Shown here: piece after piece, positions 44,988-54,995 of the stretch
How positions within the stretch are numbered: the first letter of the stretch is position 1
Layout: each line of letters starts with the position of its first letter
From: Muribaculaceae bacterium Isolate-037 (Harlan)
GTDB lineage: Bacteria; Bacteroidota; Bacteroidia; Bacteroidales; Muribaculaceae
Length of the DNA: 64,000 nt
Direction of reading: 5' to 3'
Assembly: GCA_003762615.1 (NCBI GenBank)
Contig: RIAZ01000021.1
Span: 1-64,000, forward strand
The notes under the pieces: model-generated
Told to the model about the DNA's origin: nothing
What the model saw: the letters and a program-made list of their open reading frames with translations, nothing else
Databases searched by the model: none
Translations under genes and position numbers: made by a program

Positions 44988-46955
44988 CTAAGATATCAAC
45001 ATTTTCTCATATTGTCTTGCGCCATTGACAAATCTGATCTCAACCACTATAATCTCCCTTTCTACGGGAAGACTTATTGCAACGCATTCCCCACAATTCA
45101 ATTTTGATGCAAGCAATTCTCCGGTCATGGAGAATACGTTGACAGAATCCAAAGGCGATTCCGAGCTGACCATCAAAGTAGAGCCCACGAGACTCACACC
45201 CGCTTTGGTTGAGATTCCAATAGATTCAAGAGCAGCCTCTCCGGAAGGATTGAGTTTGAATCCGGGCCATGACCATGATTGCTTGCCATTTGTCTCTGGA
45301 ATCTTCTCTGTAACAATTTCCGCATCACGACGGTCACGCACTTCGATATTACATCGCATAGGCAACCCGACTGGAGCTGCGTCAAGACCAAGAGCACTCC
45401 ATGGTATGGCTATCTCCATGTCATAATATGTCCGACCGATTTTCACTTCATACCGCATGTCATCTGGAATCTGAGCAGCTGCCACCCATTTATTATTTTC
45501 GCCATAAGAAAATTCCACATTACCATCAACATTTAAGAAAAGACGATACATCCCTTTTTGCGGATAATTGTCGCAACAATCTTGAGTGTCAAGATAGAGG
45601 AAGATGCCGTCATTATCTATTTTATCAGTATGAATCGTGCGATCCACCACACGTCCGAAGAAATAGAGATTCTCATTATCATATAAGAAATCCATCGTAG
45701 CACGGTTGCGTGTTGTCACTCCCATATAGACTTGCTGCGCATTCTTCCTAGTCCAATTTTCATCAGAAAAAGAGGCATTTACAACAGGTGTGCCGAAATT
45801 AGCTTCAAAGCTATCCATCACATACCCCTTAATTATATTAATAGCAGGACCATGACCTTCGTTCCAAGATGTGACAGCAAATACCGACCCATCGTCCCCT
45901 ACAGAAACAGAATTCCACAATCCATTTTGACCTCGAGGAATGCCAAAAGGTTGCGTTACTGCTTTAAAATTCTTACCATCGCTATCACCTACAGCCACAT
46001 ACATCACATATTCCTTCTCTCCCACTCCGGGACGATCATGGTTGCCTTGCCAGGATGCGATGGTTTCTCCATTCTTTAGTTTGCGGATATATGGAGCTGC
46101 CGAAACATGATTTCTGTTTTCTCCCGAAGGGAAAATCATACTCCGAGCTTCGCTATTTGCATCCACCCAATTTTTCCAATTATCATCAAGGGCACATCTC
46201 ACCGTTGTAGCTCGGAACCCGGCTTGTCCCGGATGTCCATTATCTTCCAATATCACCACAATCTCATCATTATCAGTGATTATTGCAGATGGCATTCCAT
46301 CACGGCTCCCTGCACGATAACAAACTCGTTCCTTCTCACCCCAGGTTATTCCTCCGTCAAAACTGCGACACAATGAAATCTCTTGCTCATTAGATGTGGT
46401 GAAAGGTGCTTCATTTGCAAAATAAAGATGAATCTCTCCCGAAGGGAGTTGAAGGAAGGAAGGCTCCCAACAACCATCTTCAAATGTATGACTGGCATCA
46501 TAGACAAATATAGAATCACTCCATGTCTTACCATTATCCGTGCTTCGGACAAGACGTATGCCGAACCGACGCTCTGTGGAATATGGTTTTGACGGACGTG
46601 GATTATAGCCCACAAGAATAGTGCCATCCGAAAGTTGAATCAAGTCGGGCACTGCAGCCGGCAGATCCGGTGCAGATTGCACAATCTTCTCTGGAGCGCT
46701 CCATGTATTTCCACCATTGCTACTATAACTCGCCATTATACCTCCACTTTCACATACAGCCATCAGCCGTTTGTCCTGAAGCTGGATAATACGCGCATAG
46801 TTGCCCGAAGGGAATATCTCCTTCTGAGATGATAAATCCCAAAAGATCCGCGAGCCTTTGTAAGGAGACCGCTGGCGGGATTGCCCGCTCATAAATCCGA
46901 CAGACACGATAACCAATAAAAGGAGTGTCCTTAAAGTACATATATTAAGTTTCAT
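44988..46955 (-). CDS. Sialidase-fold (BNR repeat) glycosidase-like protein with CBM9-like and T9SS-like C-terminus
   Basis: A 655-residue exported protein (signal peptide to about 25, ending GQS). Residues about 45-400 form a six-blade propeller with BNR/Asp-box motifs (SSNGGNTWSAPE; STDNGKTWSDS; SFDGGITWGEKE). WEPSFLQLPSGEIHLYFANE and SRDGMPSAIITDNDEIVVILED resemble exo-arabinanase GH93 and sialidase GH33 relatives, so the substrate is open. Residues about 405-570 (FLYDNENLYFFGRVVDRTI; YYDMEIAIPWSALGL) are a CBM9-like domain. The last 75 residues (VFSMTGELLASKLNCGE) look like a T9SS type A sorting domain. A near-perfect promoter lies just upstream at 46992-47023. Part of the PUL's minus-strand arm. 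Confidence 0.75.
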   Translation of the reverse strand: MKLNICTLRTLLLLVIVSVGFMSGQSRQRSPYKGSRIFWDLSSQKEIFPSGNYARIIQLQDKRLMAVCESGGIMASYSSNGGNTWSAPEKIVQSAPDLPAAVPDLIQLSDGTILVGYNPRPSKPYSTERRFGIRLVRSTDNGKTWSDSIFVYDASHTFEDGCWEPSFLQLPSGEIHLYFANEAPFTTSNEQEISLCRSFDGGITWGEKERVCYRAGSRDGMPSAIITDNDEIVVILEDNGHPGQAGFRATTVRCALDDNWKNWVDANSEARSMIFPSGENRNHVSAAPYIRKLKNGETIASWQGNHDRPGVGEKEYVMYVAVGDSDGKNFKAVTQPFGIPRGQNGLWNSVSVGDDGSVFAVTSWNEGHGPAINIIKGYVMDSFEANFGTPVVNASFSDENWTRKNAQQVYMGVTTRNRATMDFLYDNENLYFFGRVVDRTIHTDKIDNDGIFLYLDTQDCCDNYPQKGMYRLFLNVDGNVEFSYGENNKWVAAAQIPDDMRYEVKIGRTYYDMEIAIPWSALGLDAAPVGLPMRCNIEVRDRRDAEIVTEKIPETNGKQSWSWPGFKLNPSGEAALESIGISTKAGVSLVGSTLMVSSESPLDSVNVFSMTGELLASKLNCGECVAISLPVEREIIVVEIRFVNGARQYEKMLIS

Positions 46956-46991
46956 GTGGATTAAGTTTCTTGTAGGTTAAGTTTCGTATTG

Positions 46992-47023
46992 CAAATATAT
47001 GAATTATTTTGCAAGCAATCAAA
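46992..47023 (-). promoter_or_regulatory. Promoter of the sialidase-fold gene
   Basis: On the minus strand TTTG (47023-47020), 20 nt, TATATTTG (46999-46992) match the consensus exactly. This gives the distal genes, including the HTCS gene, a start point separate from SusC/D. The start would be near 46985, 30 nt before the ATG. Confidence 0.65.
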
Positions 47024-47055
47024 ACGATAGTCTGACTGCCTGCAAAAACATAATA

Positions 47056-48027
47056 TCAATCAACTGTCAGAGTGACTTTACACGTCGATTCAAGTTTTAT
47101 CTCCGGATAATTTTTATCTGTCACTACAAAACGATACGTGACAGGTGAGCTGAAATCGACAACATTCACCCCGGATTCCTGCGCAACATCACCGATATAG
47201 GGCTGTTCGTTATCGCCATATAGAGTGAATGTGGGCACGAGATTAGATAAATCAGTCCCGCGTGGCAGACTCATATTAATTTCATAATAGCTGTAATCAT
47301 ATTCCGTGCGTTGCACACTCCCCTCGACACCTGCCACGCTGAAAGTCTTGAATTCTCCATAATTGAGAGTATGAAGCCGATAATCACGGGTAGTGCCCTC
47401 ATGCGAACGCGTTGTTATCTCAAGCATGGAGGACAGATCATATTTCGCATTGACATTATATAGCTCCTTATTCACCATCACCTCCGTTGATAAAGAGGGA
47501 ATATAGAATTTTAGTTTCTGTTTCATTGCGACCGATGGATTGGAAGTCTTGTAATGAATCTTACGCGGGAGAGGAAGAAGCCAATCCACATCATTTACAG
47601 CTCTGGCAAAAATCTCATCATAAAGCACCTGTGCAGCCGAAATGCGTTCTATTTCCGTTATATCATCCATGACCCTCACCATAATAGAACAAGTATCAGT
47701 CAATATTGATTGCCCCTCATCGGCATGGTTGGTTGCGACACACACCACCTTGTATAAGCCAGGAGAAGTATAGGCATAGGTCATCGATCCTTTGTTGACA
47801 ACCAATCCATAGTTACTTTCTGAACGCAGTTCATAATTATGGTCGGTGTCTCCTGTATATACAACCACATTCTCAGCATCACCTATAAAATGCAGGTTCA
47901 TTGATTCGTTGACCTCCAGCACATCATTATCTACAGATATTGCCGCAGTCGGCTGTGTCGCTTTCTCGTCATCACATGACGACAACATCAATGCAGCCGA
48001 CATGAACAACATTATATATTTTTTCAT
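47056..48027 (-). CDS. Surface lipoprotein in SusE/F position (PKD/DUF5018-like)
   Basis: A 323-residue lipoprotein: MKKYIMLFMSAALMLSSC followed by DDEKAT, whose acidic residues fit surface export in Bacteroidales. An Ig/PKD-like domain comes first (about 28-120, TYAYTSPGLYKVVCVATNHA). The second half (PVTYRFVVTDKNYPEIK; LSNLVPTFTLYGDNEQPYIG) resembles DUF5018 repeats found in SusE/F-position proteins. It directly follows SusD (34-nt gap), so glycan binding at the cell surface is the likely role. I am unsure of the exact family name. Confidence 0.7.
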   Translation of the reverse strand: MKKYIMLFMSAALMLSSCDDEKATQPTAAISVDNDVLEVNESMNLHFIGDAENVVVYTGDTDHNYELRSESNYGLVVNKGSMTYAYTSPGLYKVVCVATNHADEGQSILTDTCSIMVRVMDDITEIERISAAQVLYDEIFARAVNDVDWLLPLPRKIHYKTSNPSVAMKQKLKFYIPSLSTEVMVNKELYNVNAKYDLSSMLEITTRSHEGTTRDYRLHTLNYGEFKTFSVAGVEGSVQRTEYDYSYYEINMSLPRGTDLSNLVPTFTLYGDNEQPYIGDVAQESGVNVVDFSSPVTYRFVVTDKNYPEIKLESTCKVTLTVD

Positions 48028-48061
48028 AAATCTCAGATTTAATTTATGCTATATTAGAAGA

Positions 48062-49771
48062 TTAATAACCCGGATTTTGTTTCACCGCTCCATTCGAACG
48101 GTCGATTTCAATCTGAGGAATCGGAAAGATTTCATTGATGCCTTCGCGGAAATAAGCTCCGCGCTTGTTAGAACGAGTATCGGCAAATACCTTAAGGACT
48201 TCTTTGGCGCGACCTTGCCGCACAATATCCCAAAAGCGGTCAAACTCAAATGCAAATTCCATCTCACGCTCCTTCCAAATTTGATCGCGGATATAACCGT
48301 AGCCTCCACCTATATATAGGGCAGTGCTATTATTAATGGTGTTGACGGCTTGCTTGTTGCTATTCAACTGCTCAAGAGATTCTTGTCTACGGCCGATTTC
48401 ATTAAGACCTTCCGCATACATGAGAACCACATCAGCATATCGGAGCAAACGGCGATTCTTACCGTTATCTCCTCCATAGACAGGACGCTCCTTTATCGGG
48501 GTGTACCATTTCAGAGAAAGAATCGCACCCGGAAGTATTTCGGTGTTCTCCATATCGGGGGTATACTGATGATGTCCGATAGTGAATGATTTCCGAATGT
48601 CAGAACCAAACAAGCGGGTAGTAATCATCTCATCCGCATGGATGGGAGGATTTGCAGAGAACAAATTAGAGAAAATCGAACTTCCCTCGTTAGTATCCCC
48701 TGTTGACCCATCGCCCGATTCTTTGAACACTATTTCAAATATTGAACCCTGACAAAACTCTCCGTCAAGGAAGAACTGATTGATGTAAGAAATTGGATTG
48801 CCATAGGCATCTTTATAATCAAGAGCATAGGCGTTTACGAGTGTCGGACATTCAAAATCCGGACCTTCATAAGGATCTGATTCATCATTAAGTTCCTGAG
48901 GTTTAAACCAAAGGCGCTTACGTATTGACTCCCATTCTTCATCGCCATACCGAGCAGGATAATCAAGCATCCTGGCCATTGTGAATGATTTCCCCTTCAC
49001 AAAGTAATCTCCAATCTCTGCCAATTGTTCCCATTTTTCAGATGGTGTGCCCGGGACACCCTGATACATCAAAACCTTCATCAATAGTGCCACTGCCGCT
49101 CCCGCTGAAGCTTTTCCAGAATTTGCAGATGTGTAACGATTTGGCAACATTATAGCAGCCTCTCTAAGGTCTTTTTCAATATATGCGTAGGTTTCCTCCA
49201 GAGAACTGCGCGGAATCACCAAGCCATCCACATCTTCCACCTCAGGACGAATAGGAACGCCACCAAAGGTCTTTACCAAATTGAAATAAAAGAGAGCTCG
49301 CAGAAACTTAGCCTGACCAAGTATCTCACGTATTTCTCGATATGCCGAATAGTCATTAGTCGTTGTGTGCACACGATGTGCGTTTGCTATGACCTGGTTT
49401 GCACGACGGATTCCCTTATATTCAATTTTCCAACGATTCAGAATAACCGAATTTGATGTGTTGAATCGAAAATGTGCGAGTTGTCCTTGATCAGAAGAAA
49501 GGCCTTCATCTCCAAGCACATTGTCACCTAGAGCCTCTCCGAAACGATAATCAGTATCTTGATAGGCATCACTTTGCAGCACATCGTAGACAGCATTCAA
49601 TGCCGACTGAAGTTTATAGCGGGTGTCGTAAAAGTTGTTTTCGGTATTATTTCCGAGAACTTCCTGATCAAGAAAATCATTACATCCCGACAATAGCGTT
49701 GAGCCTACCACAAGCGCTACAGAGACAAAGGTGATTCTCAATGACTTCTTTATTATGATGGATTTTTTCAT
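48062..49771 (-). CDS. susD: SusD/RagB-family glycan-binding lipoprotein
   Basis: A 569-residue surface lipoprotein that lids the SusC channel and binds glycan. The start is set at MKKSIIIKKSLRITFVSVAL (49771); the longer frame overlaps SusC. The lipobox is LLSGC, followed by NDFLDQEVLGNNTENNFYDT, the usual SusD opening. TPR-like helices (YKGIRRANQVIANAHRV; AKFLRALFYFNLVKTFGGVP) and the C-terminal RWWDIVRQG-type motif (here FDRFWDIVRQGRAKEVL) are present. It lies 10 nt after the SusC stop. Confidence 0.95.
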   Translation of the reverse strand: MKKSIIIKKSLRITFVSVALVVGSTLLSGCNDFLDQEVLGNNTENNFYDTRYKLQSALNAVYDVLQSDAYQDTDYRFGEALGDNVLGDEGLSSDQGQLAHFRFNTSNSVILNRWKIEYKGIRRANQVIANAHRVHTTTNDYSAYREIREILGQAKFLRALFYFNLVKTFGGVPIRPEVEDVDGLVIPRSSLEETYAYIEKDLREAAIMLPNRYTSANSGKASAGAAVALLMKVLMYQGVPGTPSEKWEQLAEIGDYFVKGKSFTMARMLDYPARYGDEEWESIRKRLWFKPQELNDESDPYEGPDFECPTLVNAYALDYKDAYGNPISYINQFFLDGEFCQGSIFEIVFKESGDGSTGDTNEGSSIFSNLFSANPPIHADEMITTRLFGSDIRKSFTIGHHQYTPDMENTEILPGAILSLKWYTPIKERPVYGGDNGKNRRLLRYADVVLMYAEGLNEIGRRQESLEQLNSNKQAVNTINNSTALYIGGGYGYIRDQIWKEREMEFAFEFDRFWDIVRQGRAKEVLKVFADTRSNKRGAYFREGINEIFPIPQIEIDRSNGAVKQNPGY

Positions 49772-49781
49772 GATGTTTTTA

Positions 49782-52700
49782 TTAGAAACCGAATTTAAGA
49801 CCAAAAGAGAATGAACGGGCCTGAGGATAATTGCCATGATCTACACCCATGCTAAGATTATTGCCTTCAGAACCTGTAACCTTGCCCACTTCAGGGTCAA
49901 AGCCATCATACTTCGTGAAAGTAAGCATGTTGTAGGCAGTCGCCGACAAGGTGAGACTGCTGAGACCCAACTTGGCAATCTTGGATTGCGGAAACGTATA
50001 GGAGAAACGCACTTCTTTCAAACGAAGGTAGCTTCCATCTTTTACCAAAAAATCACTTGCACGGAAATTCCTTGCAGCATCATTAGGATCAAGATCTGGC
50101 ACCTCGTTATTAGTATTCAATGGATAGAAAGCTCGCGGTTCTGAAATCTGACCTGACCAATGCTTTTCACGAAGATCGGCATAACAGTTGCCCTCAGCTG
50201 CATTGTAAAGATAGTAGTCCATCACATTGAAGATCTTATTACCCGTCTGACCCTGGAAGAACAAACTTAGGGAGAAGCCATCATACTGAAGATTGATTGG
50301 AACACCGAAGACAAAATCCGGAAGCGGTGATCCAAGATAAGTGCGGTCATCAGCAGTGATCTTCCCGTCTCCATTCAAATCCTTGAAACGGAAATCACCG
50401 GGACGAGTAGTCTGCTCTGAATCCATTTTACCTGGTTCATATTGTGCACTCGCCTTTACCTCATCATAACTTTGGAAAATACCATCAGTCACATACCCAT
50501 AGAAGCTACCGATAGGACGACCTACAGCAGTCTTTGTCACATCAGATTGGATACTTCCCTCTCCAAGATACGAGCCATATATAGGTTCATTTCCCGTGCC
50601 AAGCGATGTCACCTTATTCTTTATCCAAGAAAAATTAAAACCAACATCAAAAGAGAATTTACCGAATGAATTGCGATAAGTCAACTGTGTCTCCACACCA
50701 TAGTTCTTTACCGCACCGGCATTAGTCATCGGATCGACATCAAGACCTACAGATGGTACAGTGGGTACAGCAAGAAGCATATCAGTGGTGCGTTTGTTGA
50801 AATACTCCACCCCGAAAAGAATCTTATTATTAAGGAAGGCAAGGTCAAGACCTACATTATATGTCTCTGTCTTTTCCCATTTAATATTATCATTGCCTAA
50901 TGTAAGCGCGGCAGAACCGGGCTGAAGAATATGGGTGCCTTGTCCGTAAGCGTAATTAAGTTGGGAAGTAAGATAGGTGTATCTTGCAAGTTCATCAATG
51001 CGATTGTTACCAAGTTTCCCCCAACCAACACGCAGCTTACCTAAAGTGAGCCATGTATTATCACGCAGGAATGATTCTGATGAAAATTTCCATCCTAATG
51101 AAACGGAAGGAAAATATCCCCACCGATTATTTTTTGAGAATTTTGAAGAACCATCCACACGAATATTTGCCTGAAGAAGATAACGATCAAGCAAATTATA
51201 GTTCACACGCCCGATAAAGCCAACTGCTGTCCATTTGCGGTCATATCCATAATTTTTATCACCAGTGAATCCGCTTGACAAATACCATTGCGAAGGATCA
51301 TTGGATGCAGTCCCCTTTTTAGTGGATTCCTGGGTTGAGAACGAATAACCTTCTGCAGTTTGACCTGCAAGAGCAGTCACTGAATGAATCGAATTGTTCC
51401 AATTGAAAGTCAATAGATTGTTTATCTCCCACTTATTGGTATGGGTCTTATACTTATATATCGTCGACAAATCAGTCATAAGGAAATCAGTCTCAAGAGA
51501 ATTTACCTCCGTAAACTGATTGGTAGTTTCAGGAGTGACATAATATGATGCCTTGAACTGATAATTAAAGAATCTAAGGAAGTTCGCTGAGAGTGTAATA
51601 TTCCCGTCAAATCTGTCACGTTTAACATTTCTGTGGAAGCGGGCTATCTGTGCAAGAGGATGATCCTCGGTCCAGTATCCTACCGAATTATATGTCATTA
51701 CCATTGGATTCTGGTTTAATACCCGTTTCAATACCGATGATGATCCGTCAGGAATAAGATCCCTGTCTTCATTTGAATAAGACAAGTTCGCAATAAAATC
51801 AAGCCAATTGGCCAATTTTTGCTGTAGATTCATACGGACATTGAATCGCGCATAGTCGGAAGATTTGACTATGCCTTTCTCATTATAATAACTACCACTG
51901 ACCATATACTTAGTATTGTCGTTACCTCCACTTACCGCCAAATTATACTGTTGCTTTATACCGGTACGAGTGATTGCATCCCACCATTTTTTCGGTGAAT
52001 TTGCACGAATAGTATCGACCAAAAATTTCTTATGATCATCAAATATAAAAGAGCCATCAGGATTCTTTGTATTGTAGATTCTACCATCCGCAGAATAGAC
52101 AGAAGTACCATTGACATAATCACGCATAAGAGCATATTCTTCTGTATTCATGACATTTATCTCCTTCCATGGATTTGAGAATCCAACATAGCCGTCAAAA
52201 GTGACTGAAACTTTTCCTTTTTCACCTCCCTTTGTGGTGATAGCCACAACTCCATTTGCAGCTCGTGCACCATATACTGCCGATGATGCCGCATCCTTCA
52301 GTATCTCGATATTTGCAATATCATTCGGGTTTATATGCGTAATATCGTCAACAATAAAACCATCGACAACATACAATGGATCCGCATCATTGATAGTACC
52401 TGTACCACGGATTTTGATAGTAGTCGCTCCACCGGGAGCACCACTATTTTGAATAATGTTAACACCTGAGGCCTTGCCTTGAAGAGCCTGAAGAGCTGAA
52501 GCCACTGGAACGTTATTCAAATCCTTACCAGATACGGATGATATCGAACCGGTGACATCACTCTTTTTCTGCACGCCATAGCCGATTACCACCACTTCGT
52601 CAAGAATCTCTGAACTGGCTTTCAATTCAATGTCAATGTGAGTGCGTCCATTAATTGCAACCTCAACAGTGTCAAAACCAAATCCTGATATCACCAATAT

Positions 52701-52916
52701 TGCGTCTTTTGACGCATTAATACTGAAATTGCCATTTATGTCTGTTGCTGTGCCAACATTAGACCCCTTCACAATGACAGCAGCCCCTATTACCGGCTCG
52801 TCTTCTTGGGGATTGTAGACTGTACCGCCTACAGTTATGTCTTGTGCGGCAACGCTGAAATTTACAGTTAGCTGCAATATTATCACAACCAAACTGATAA
52901 TGATATTCTTACTCAT
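49782..52916 (-). CDS. susC: SusC/RagA-family TonB-dependent outer-membrane transporter
   Basis: A 1044-residue outer-membrane porin. After the signal peptide (to about 24) comes the carboxypeptidase-regulatory-like domain (ITVGGTVYNPQEDEPVIGAA), the TonB-box region (LDEVVVIGYGVQKKSDVTGS), the plug (about 115-230, PLYVVDGFIVDDITHINPND; SSAVYGARAANGVVAITTKG) and the 22-strand barrel ending SFGLKFGF. Paired with SusD it imports oligosaccharides with TonB energy. No consensus promoter is visible in the 222 nt upstream, so it may be read from the gene before it or need the HTCS as activator. Confidence 0.96.
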   Translation of the reverse strand: MSKNIIISLVVIILQLTVNFSVAAQDITVGGTVYNPQEDEPVIGAAVIVKGSNVGTATDINGNFSINASKDAILVISGFGFDTVEVAINGRTHIDIELKASSEILDEVVVIGYGVQKKSDVTGSISSVSGKDLNNVPVASALQALQGKASGVNIIQNSGAPGGATTIKIRGTGTINDADPLYVVDGFIVDDITHINPNDIANIEILKDAASSAVYGARAANGVVAITTKGGEKGKVSVTFDGYVGFSNPWKEINVMNTEEYALMRDYVNGTSVYSADGRIYNTKNPDGSFIFDDHKKFLVDTIRANSPKKWWDAITRTGIKQQYNLAVSGGNDNTKYMVSGSYYNEKGIVKSSDYARFNVRMNLQQKLANWLDFIANLSYSNEDRDLIPDGSSSVLKRVLNQNPMVMTYNSVGYWTEDHPLAQIARFHRNVKRDRFDGNITLSANFLRFFNYQFKASYYVTPETTNQFTEVNSLETDFLMTDLSTIYKYKTHTNKWEINNLLTFNWNNSIHSVTALAGQTAEGYSFSTQESTKKGTASNDPSQWYLSSGFTGDKNYGYDRKWTAVGFIGRVNYNLLDRYLLQANIRVDGSSKFSKNNRWGYFPSVSLGWKFSSESFLRDNTWLTLGKLRVGWGKLGNNRIDELARYTYLTSQLNYAYGQGTHILQPGSAALTLGNDNIKWEKTETYNVGLDLAFLNNKILFGVEYFNKRTTDMLLAVPTVPSVGLDVDPMTNAGAVKNYGVETQLTYRNSFGKFSFDVGFNFSWIKNKVTSLGTGNEPIYGSYLGEGSIQSDVTKTAVGRPIGSFYGYVTDGIFQSYDEVKASAQYEPGKMDSEQTTRPGDFRFKDLNGDGKITADDRTYLGSPLPDFVFGVPINLQYDGFSLSLFFQGQTGNKIFNVMDYYLYNAAEGNCYADLREKHWSGQISEPRAFYPLNTNNEVPDLDPNDAARNFRASDFLVKDGSYLRLKEVRFSYTFPQSKIAKLGLSSLTLSATAYNMLTFTKYDGFDPEVGKVTGSEGNNLSMGVDHGNYPQARSFSFGLKFGF

Positions 52917-53138
52917 ATTAAAAGTTTTTGCTCTGATAAGAGAGTTAAGATCTATGGAGAGAAGTTGATTTTAAAAGTTAATATTATTGTGTCATGATTG
53001 GCCAATATAAAAATACTCCACACCGGACATATCTTTCCCCGGCGGGGAGCTGGGATCTGTATGAGCTATCCTATCACATAATCCTTAAAATTAGACCTAA
53101 AAACAATCTTTACCTTAATCGATTATACCCATCATCTG

Positions 53139-54995
53139 TTATTTTACAATCAACTTGACAGTTGTAGACTTACCACCTACCATCACATTTACAAAATACA
53201 CTCCTGCACCAAGACCATTAACGCTGACAGTATTATTTTCGGGAGTTGGTATATTCATCATACGCATACCGGCAGAATTGTAGACTGTCACATTTTCAAC
53301 TTGCTTTGCTATGTTGATATGGAATTTATCAACAGCCGGATTAGGAGAAACACTGATAACCATATTATCAATGCCTATCTCTTTAACTCCACTGCTTTCC
53401 GCTATCTCTTTACGTGTGCGATACTCTGGCTCCATCTTATCAGGATTCTTTGAAGGATCGTAATCTTCCTGGCGGAAATGATAGCAATAGAGCTGATTAT
53501 TTACAGCAGATGTAAAGAGAAGGTCTCCGTTTAAATTGCGAAGGCAATACACCTTGTCACCATTTGCATCAATATTGCTGACTATCACCGGAGTGCTATC
53601 TTTACTATCAAGACGTATTAGCTTAGTATCCGTTGCTCCGGTTCCATCCAAACTTCCTTCGTTCCACCAATACAGAGAGCCGCCTGCAACTGTCATTTCC
53701 TTAATCCAATTGCTTCCTGTACCAGGTGCCCAATTTATTGGTTCCCAAACTTTTTCTCCATCATAGTAATGAAGTTCACCTCCATGGCAAGTAGGATCAG
53801 TAGCATCAAAACCGGTGGATGCACAGAACATATATAATCCATCAAACACAACTCCATCATCAGGATATGAGTTATTCTCGTTGGTCGGTTCCTTTTTAAA
53901 GATATCTATGACTTTGTAGTTATCAGGTTCAAGATTAGTGGCGCCAAGTTCGTGACCATACGTTTCACTTAGTGTACGCCAGACGATTTCTCCATTATAA
54001 GGTTCTCCAACACATATTACAGAACCAGACATACCGTTACCATTGGCTTCTTTACCAGGACGTGTGTCACATATCTGATAGGTACCGTTAGAAGTACCAT
54101 CGGAAGCCCAAGGTTCATTGCCAAATTCAATAGACCATGCCTTGAAGAAAAGTTTTTCATTGTAGAAATTCTGCATACCACAAAGAGCAGGAGAAAGAGT
54201 TGAGCCGTCATTCTTTGCATTGTCAACCTCTATATTGATATCTTTGAGCAAGAATGTACCAGCTTCGGTTCCATCAGTTACCCAAAGTTCCACACCATGG
54301 GTCACACCATCTTTGTCAGCTTCATTTCCTTTAAAGAAAACTTTACGCCCTACACGCATGATTGCGCCCCATCGATTATTCCCTTCCTCTTGACCTGGAT
54401 AAATACAGTCAACGGCCTTGACAAGATTCGTTCCCTCTTCCGTACCATCAGTAACCCATAGCCATTGTTGGGGATTAGGACCAAACGTCTCACTTTCAAA
54501 ATCCATTGCAAAGAACACCAAATGATTTTCATCCATCTGGCAAAATGCGAGAGGATTTGAACTGTCAAGCTCATGTATATCTTTGAGCAGATATGTACCA
54601 TTCTCAGTACCATCGGAAATCCAAATTTCCTGTCCGTTCTCACCATCATCGGCAGAGAAAACAACCTTGTCATTAAAACGGGTTAGATACTGGATATTTG
54701 ATGTAGCCACGCCGGGATTGATGTCTTTCACCATTCTTGTACCGGCAGGAGTGCCATCGGTAATCCAAAGTTCCTCACCATGATCGGAATCCGCTGCCTG
54801 AAAGAATGCATAGTATCCTTTTTGAGGCGAACCGGCCACAACGAGGTTCTTCTGTTCCTGCACATGTTTCGTTTGGCTGAGATTGGCTTTCACCCCGTCA
54901 GGAAGAAGGGCAGTCATTCCCTCCGGCAAACTTTGAGCAGAGACACCGGCAGCAGATAACATAGCCGCCGAAAGAAGTAAAGATTGTCTTTTCAT
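53139..54995 (-). CDS. TDGT-repeat protein with T9SS type A sorting domain
   Basis: A 618-residue exported protein (signal ending AAGVSAQ). It contains at least five copies of a motif of the form ELWxTDGTxxGTxxxKDI (EELWITDGTPAGTRMVKDI; QEIWISDGTENGTYLLKDI; VELWVTDGTEAGTFLLKDI and others), as in hyalin-like beta-propellers. The last 75 residues start ISVSPNPAVDKFHINIAK and end GGKSTTVKLIVK, a T9SS type A C-terminal signal. It would be secreted and attached to the cell surface. It is first in the minus-strand arm of the PUL, transcribed divergently from GH2. Function of TDGT-repeat proteins is unknown; ligand binding is a guess. Confidence 0.78.
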   Translation of the reverse strand: MKRQSLLLSAAMLSAAGVSAQSLPEGMTALLPDGVKANLSQTKHVQEQKNLVVAGSPQKGYYAFFQAADSDHGEELWITDGTPAGTRMVKDINPGVATSNIQYLTRFNDKVVFSADDGENGQEIWISDGTENGTYLLKDIHELDSSNPLAFCQMDENHLVFFAMDFESETFGPNPQQWLWVTDGTEEGTNLVKAVDCIYPGQEEGNNRWGAIMRVGRKVFFKGNEADKDGVTHGVELWVTDGTEAGTFLLKDINIEVDNAKNDGSTLSPALCGMQNFYNEKLFFKAWSIEFGNEPWASDGTSNGTYQICDTRPGKEANGNGMSGSVICVGEPYNGEIVWRTLSETYGHELGATNLEPDNYKVIDIFKKEPTNENNSYPDDGVVFDGLYMFCASTGFDATDPTCHGGELHYYDGEKVWEPINWAPGTGSNWIKEMTVAGGSLYWWNEGSLDGTGATDTKLIRLDSKDSTPVIVSNIDANGDKVYCLRNLNGDLLFTSAVNNQLYCYHFRQEDYDPSKNPDKMEPEYRTRKEIAESSGVKEIGIDNMVISVSPNPAVDKFHINIAKQVENVTVYNSAGMRMMNIPTPENNTVSVNGLGAGVYFVNVMVGGKSTTVKLIVK

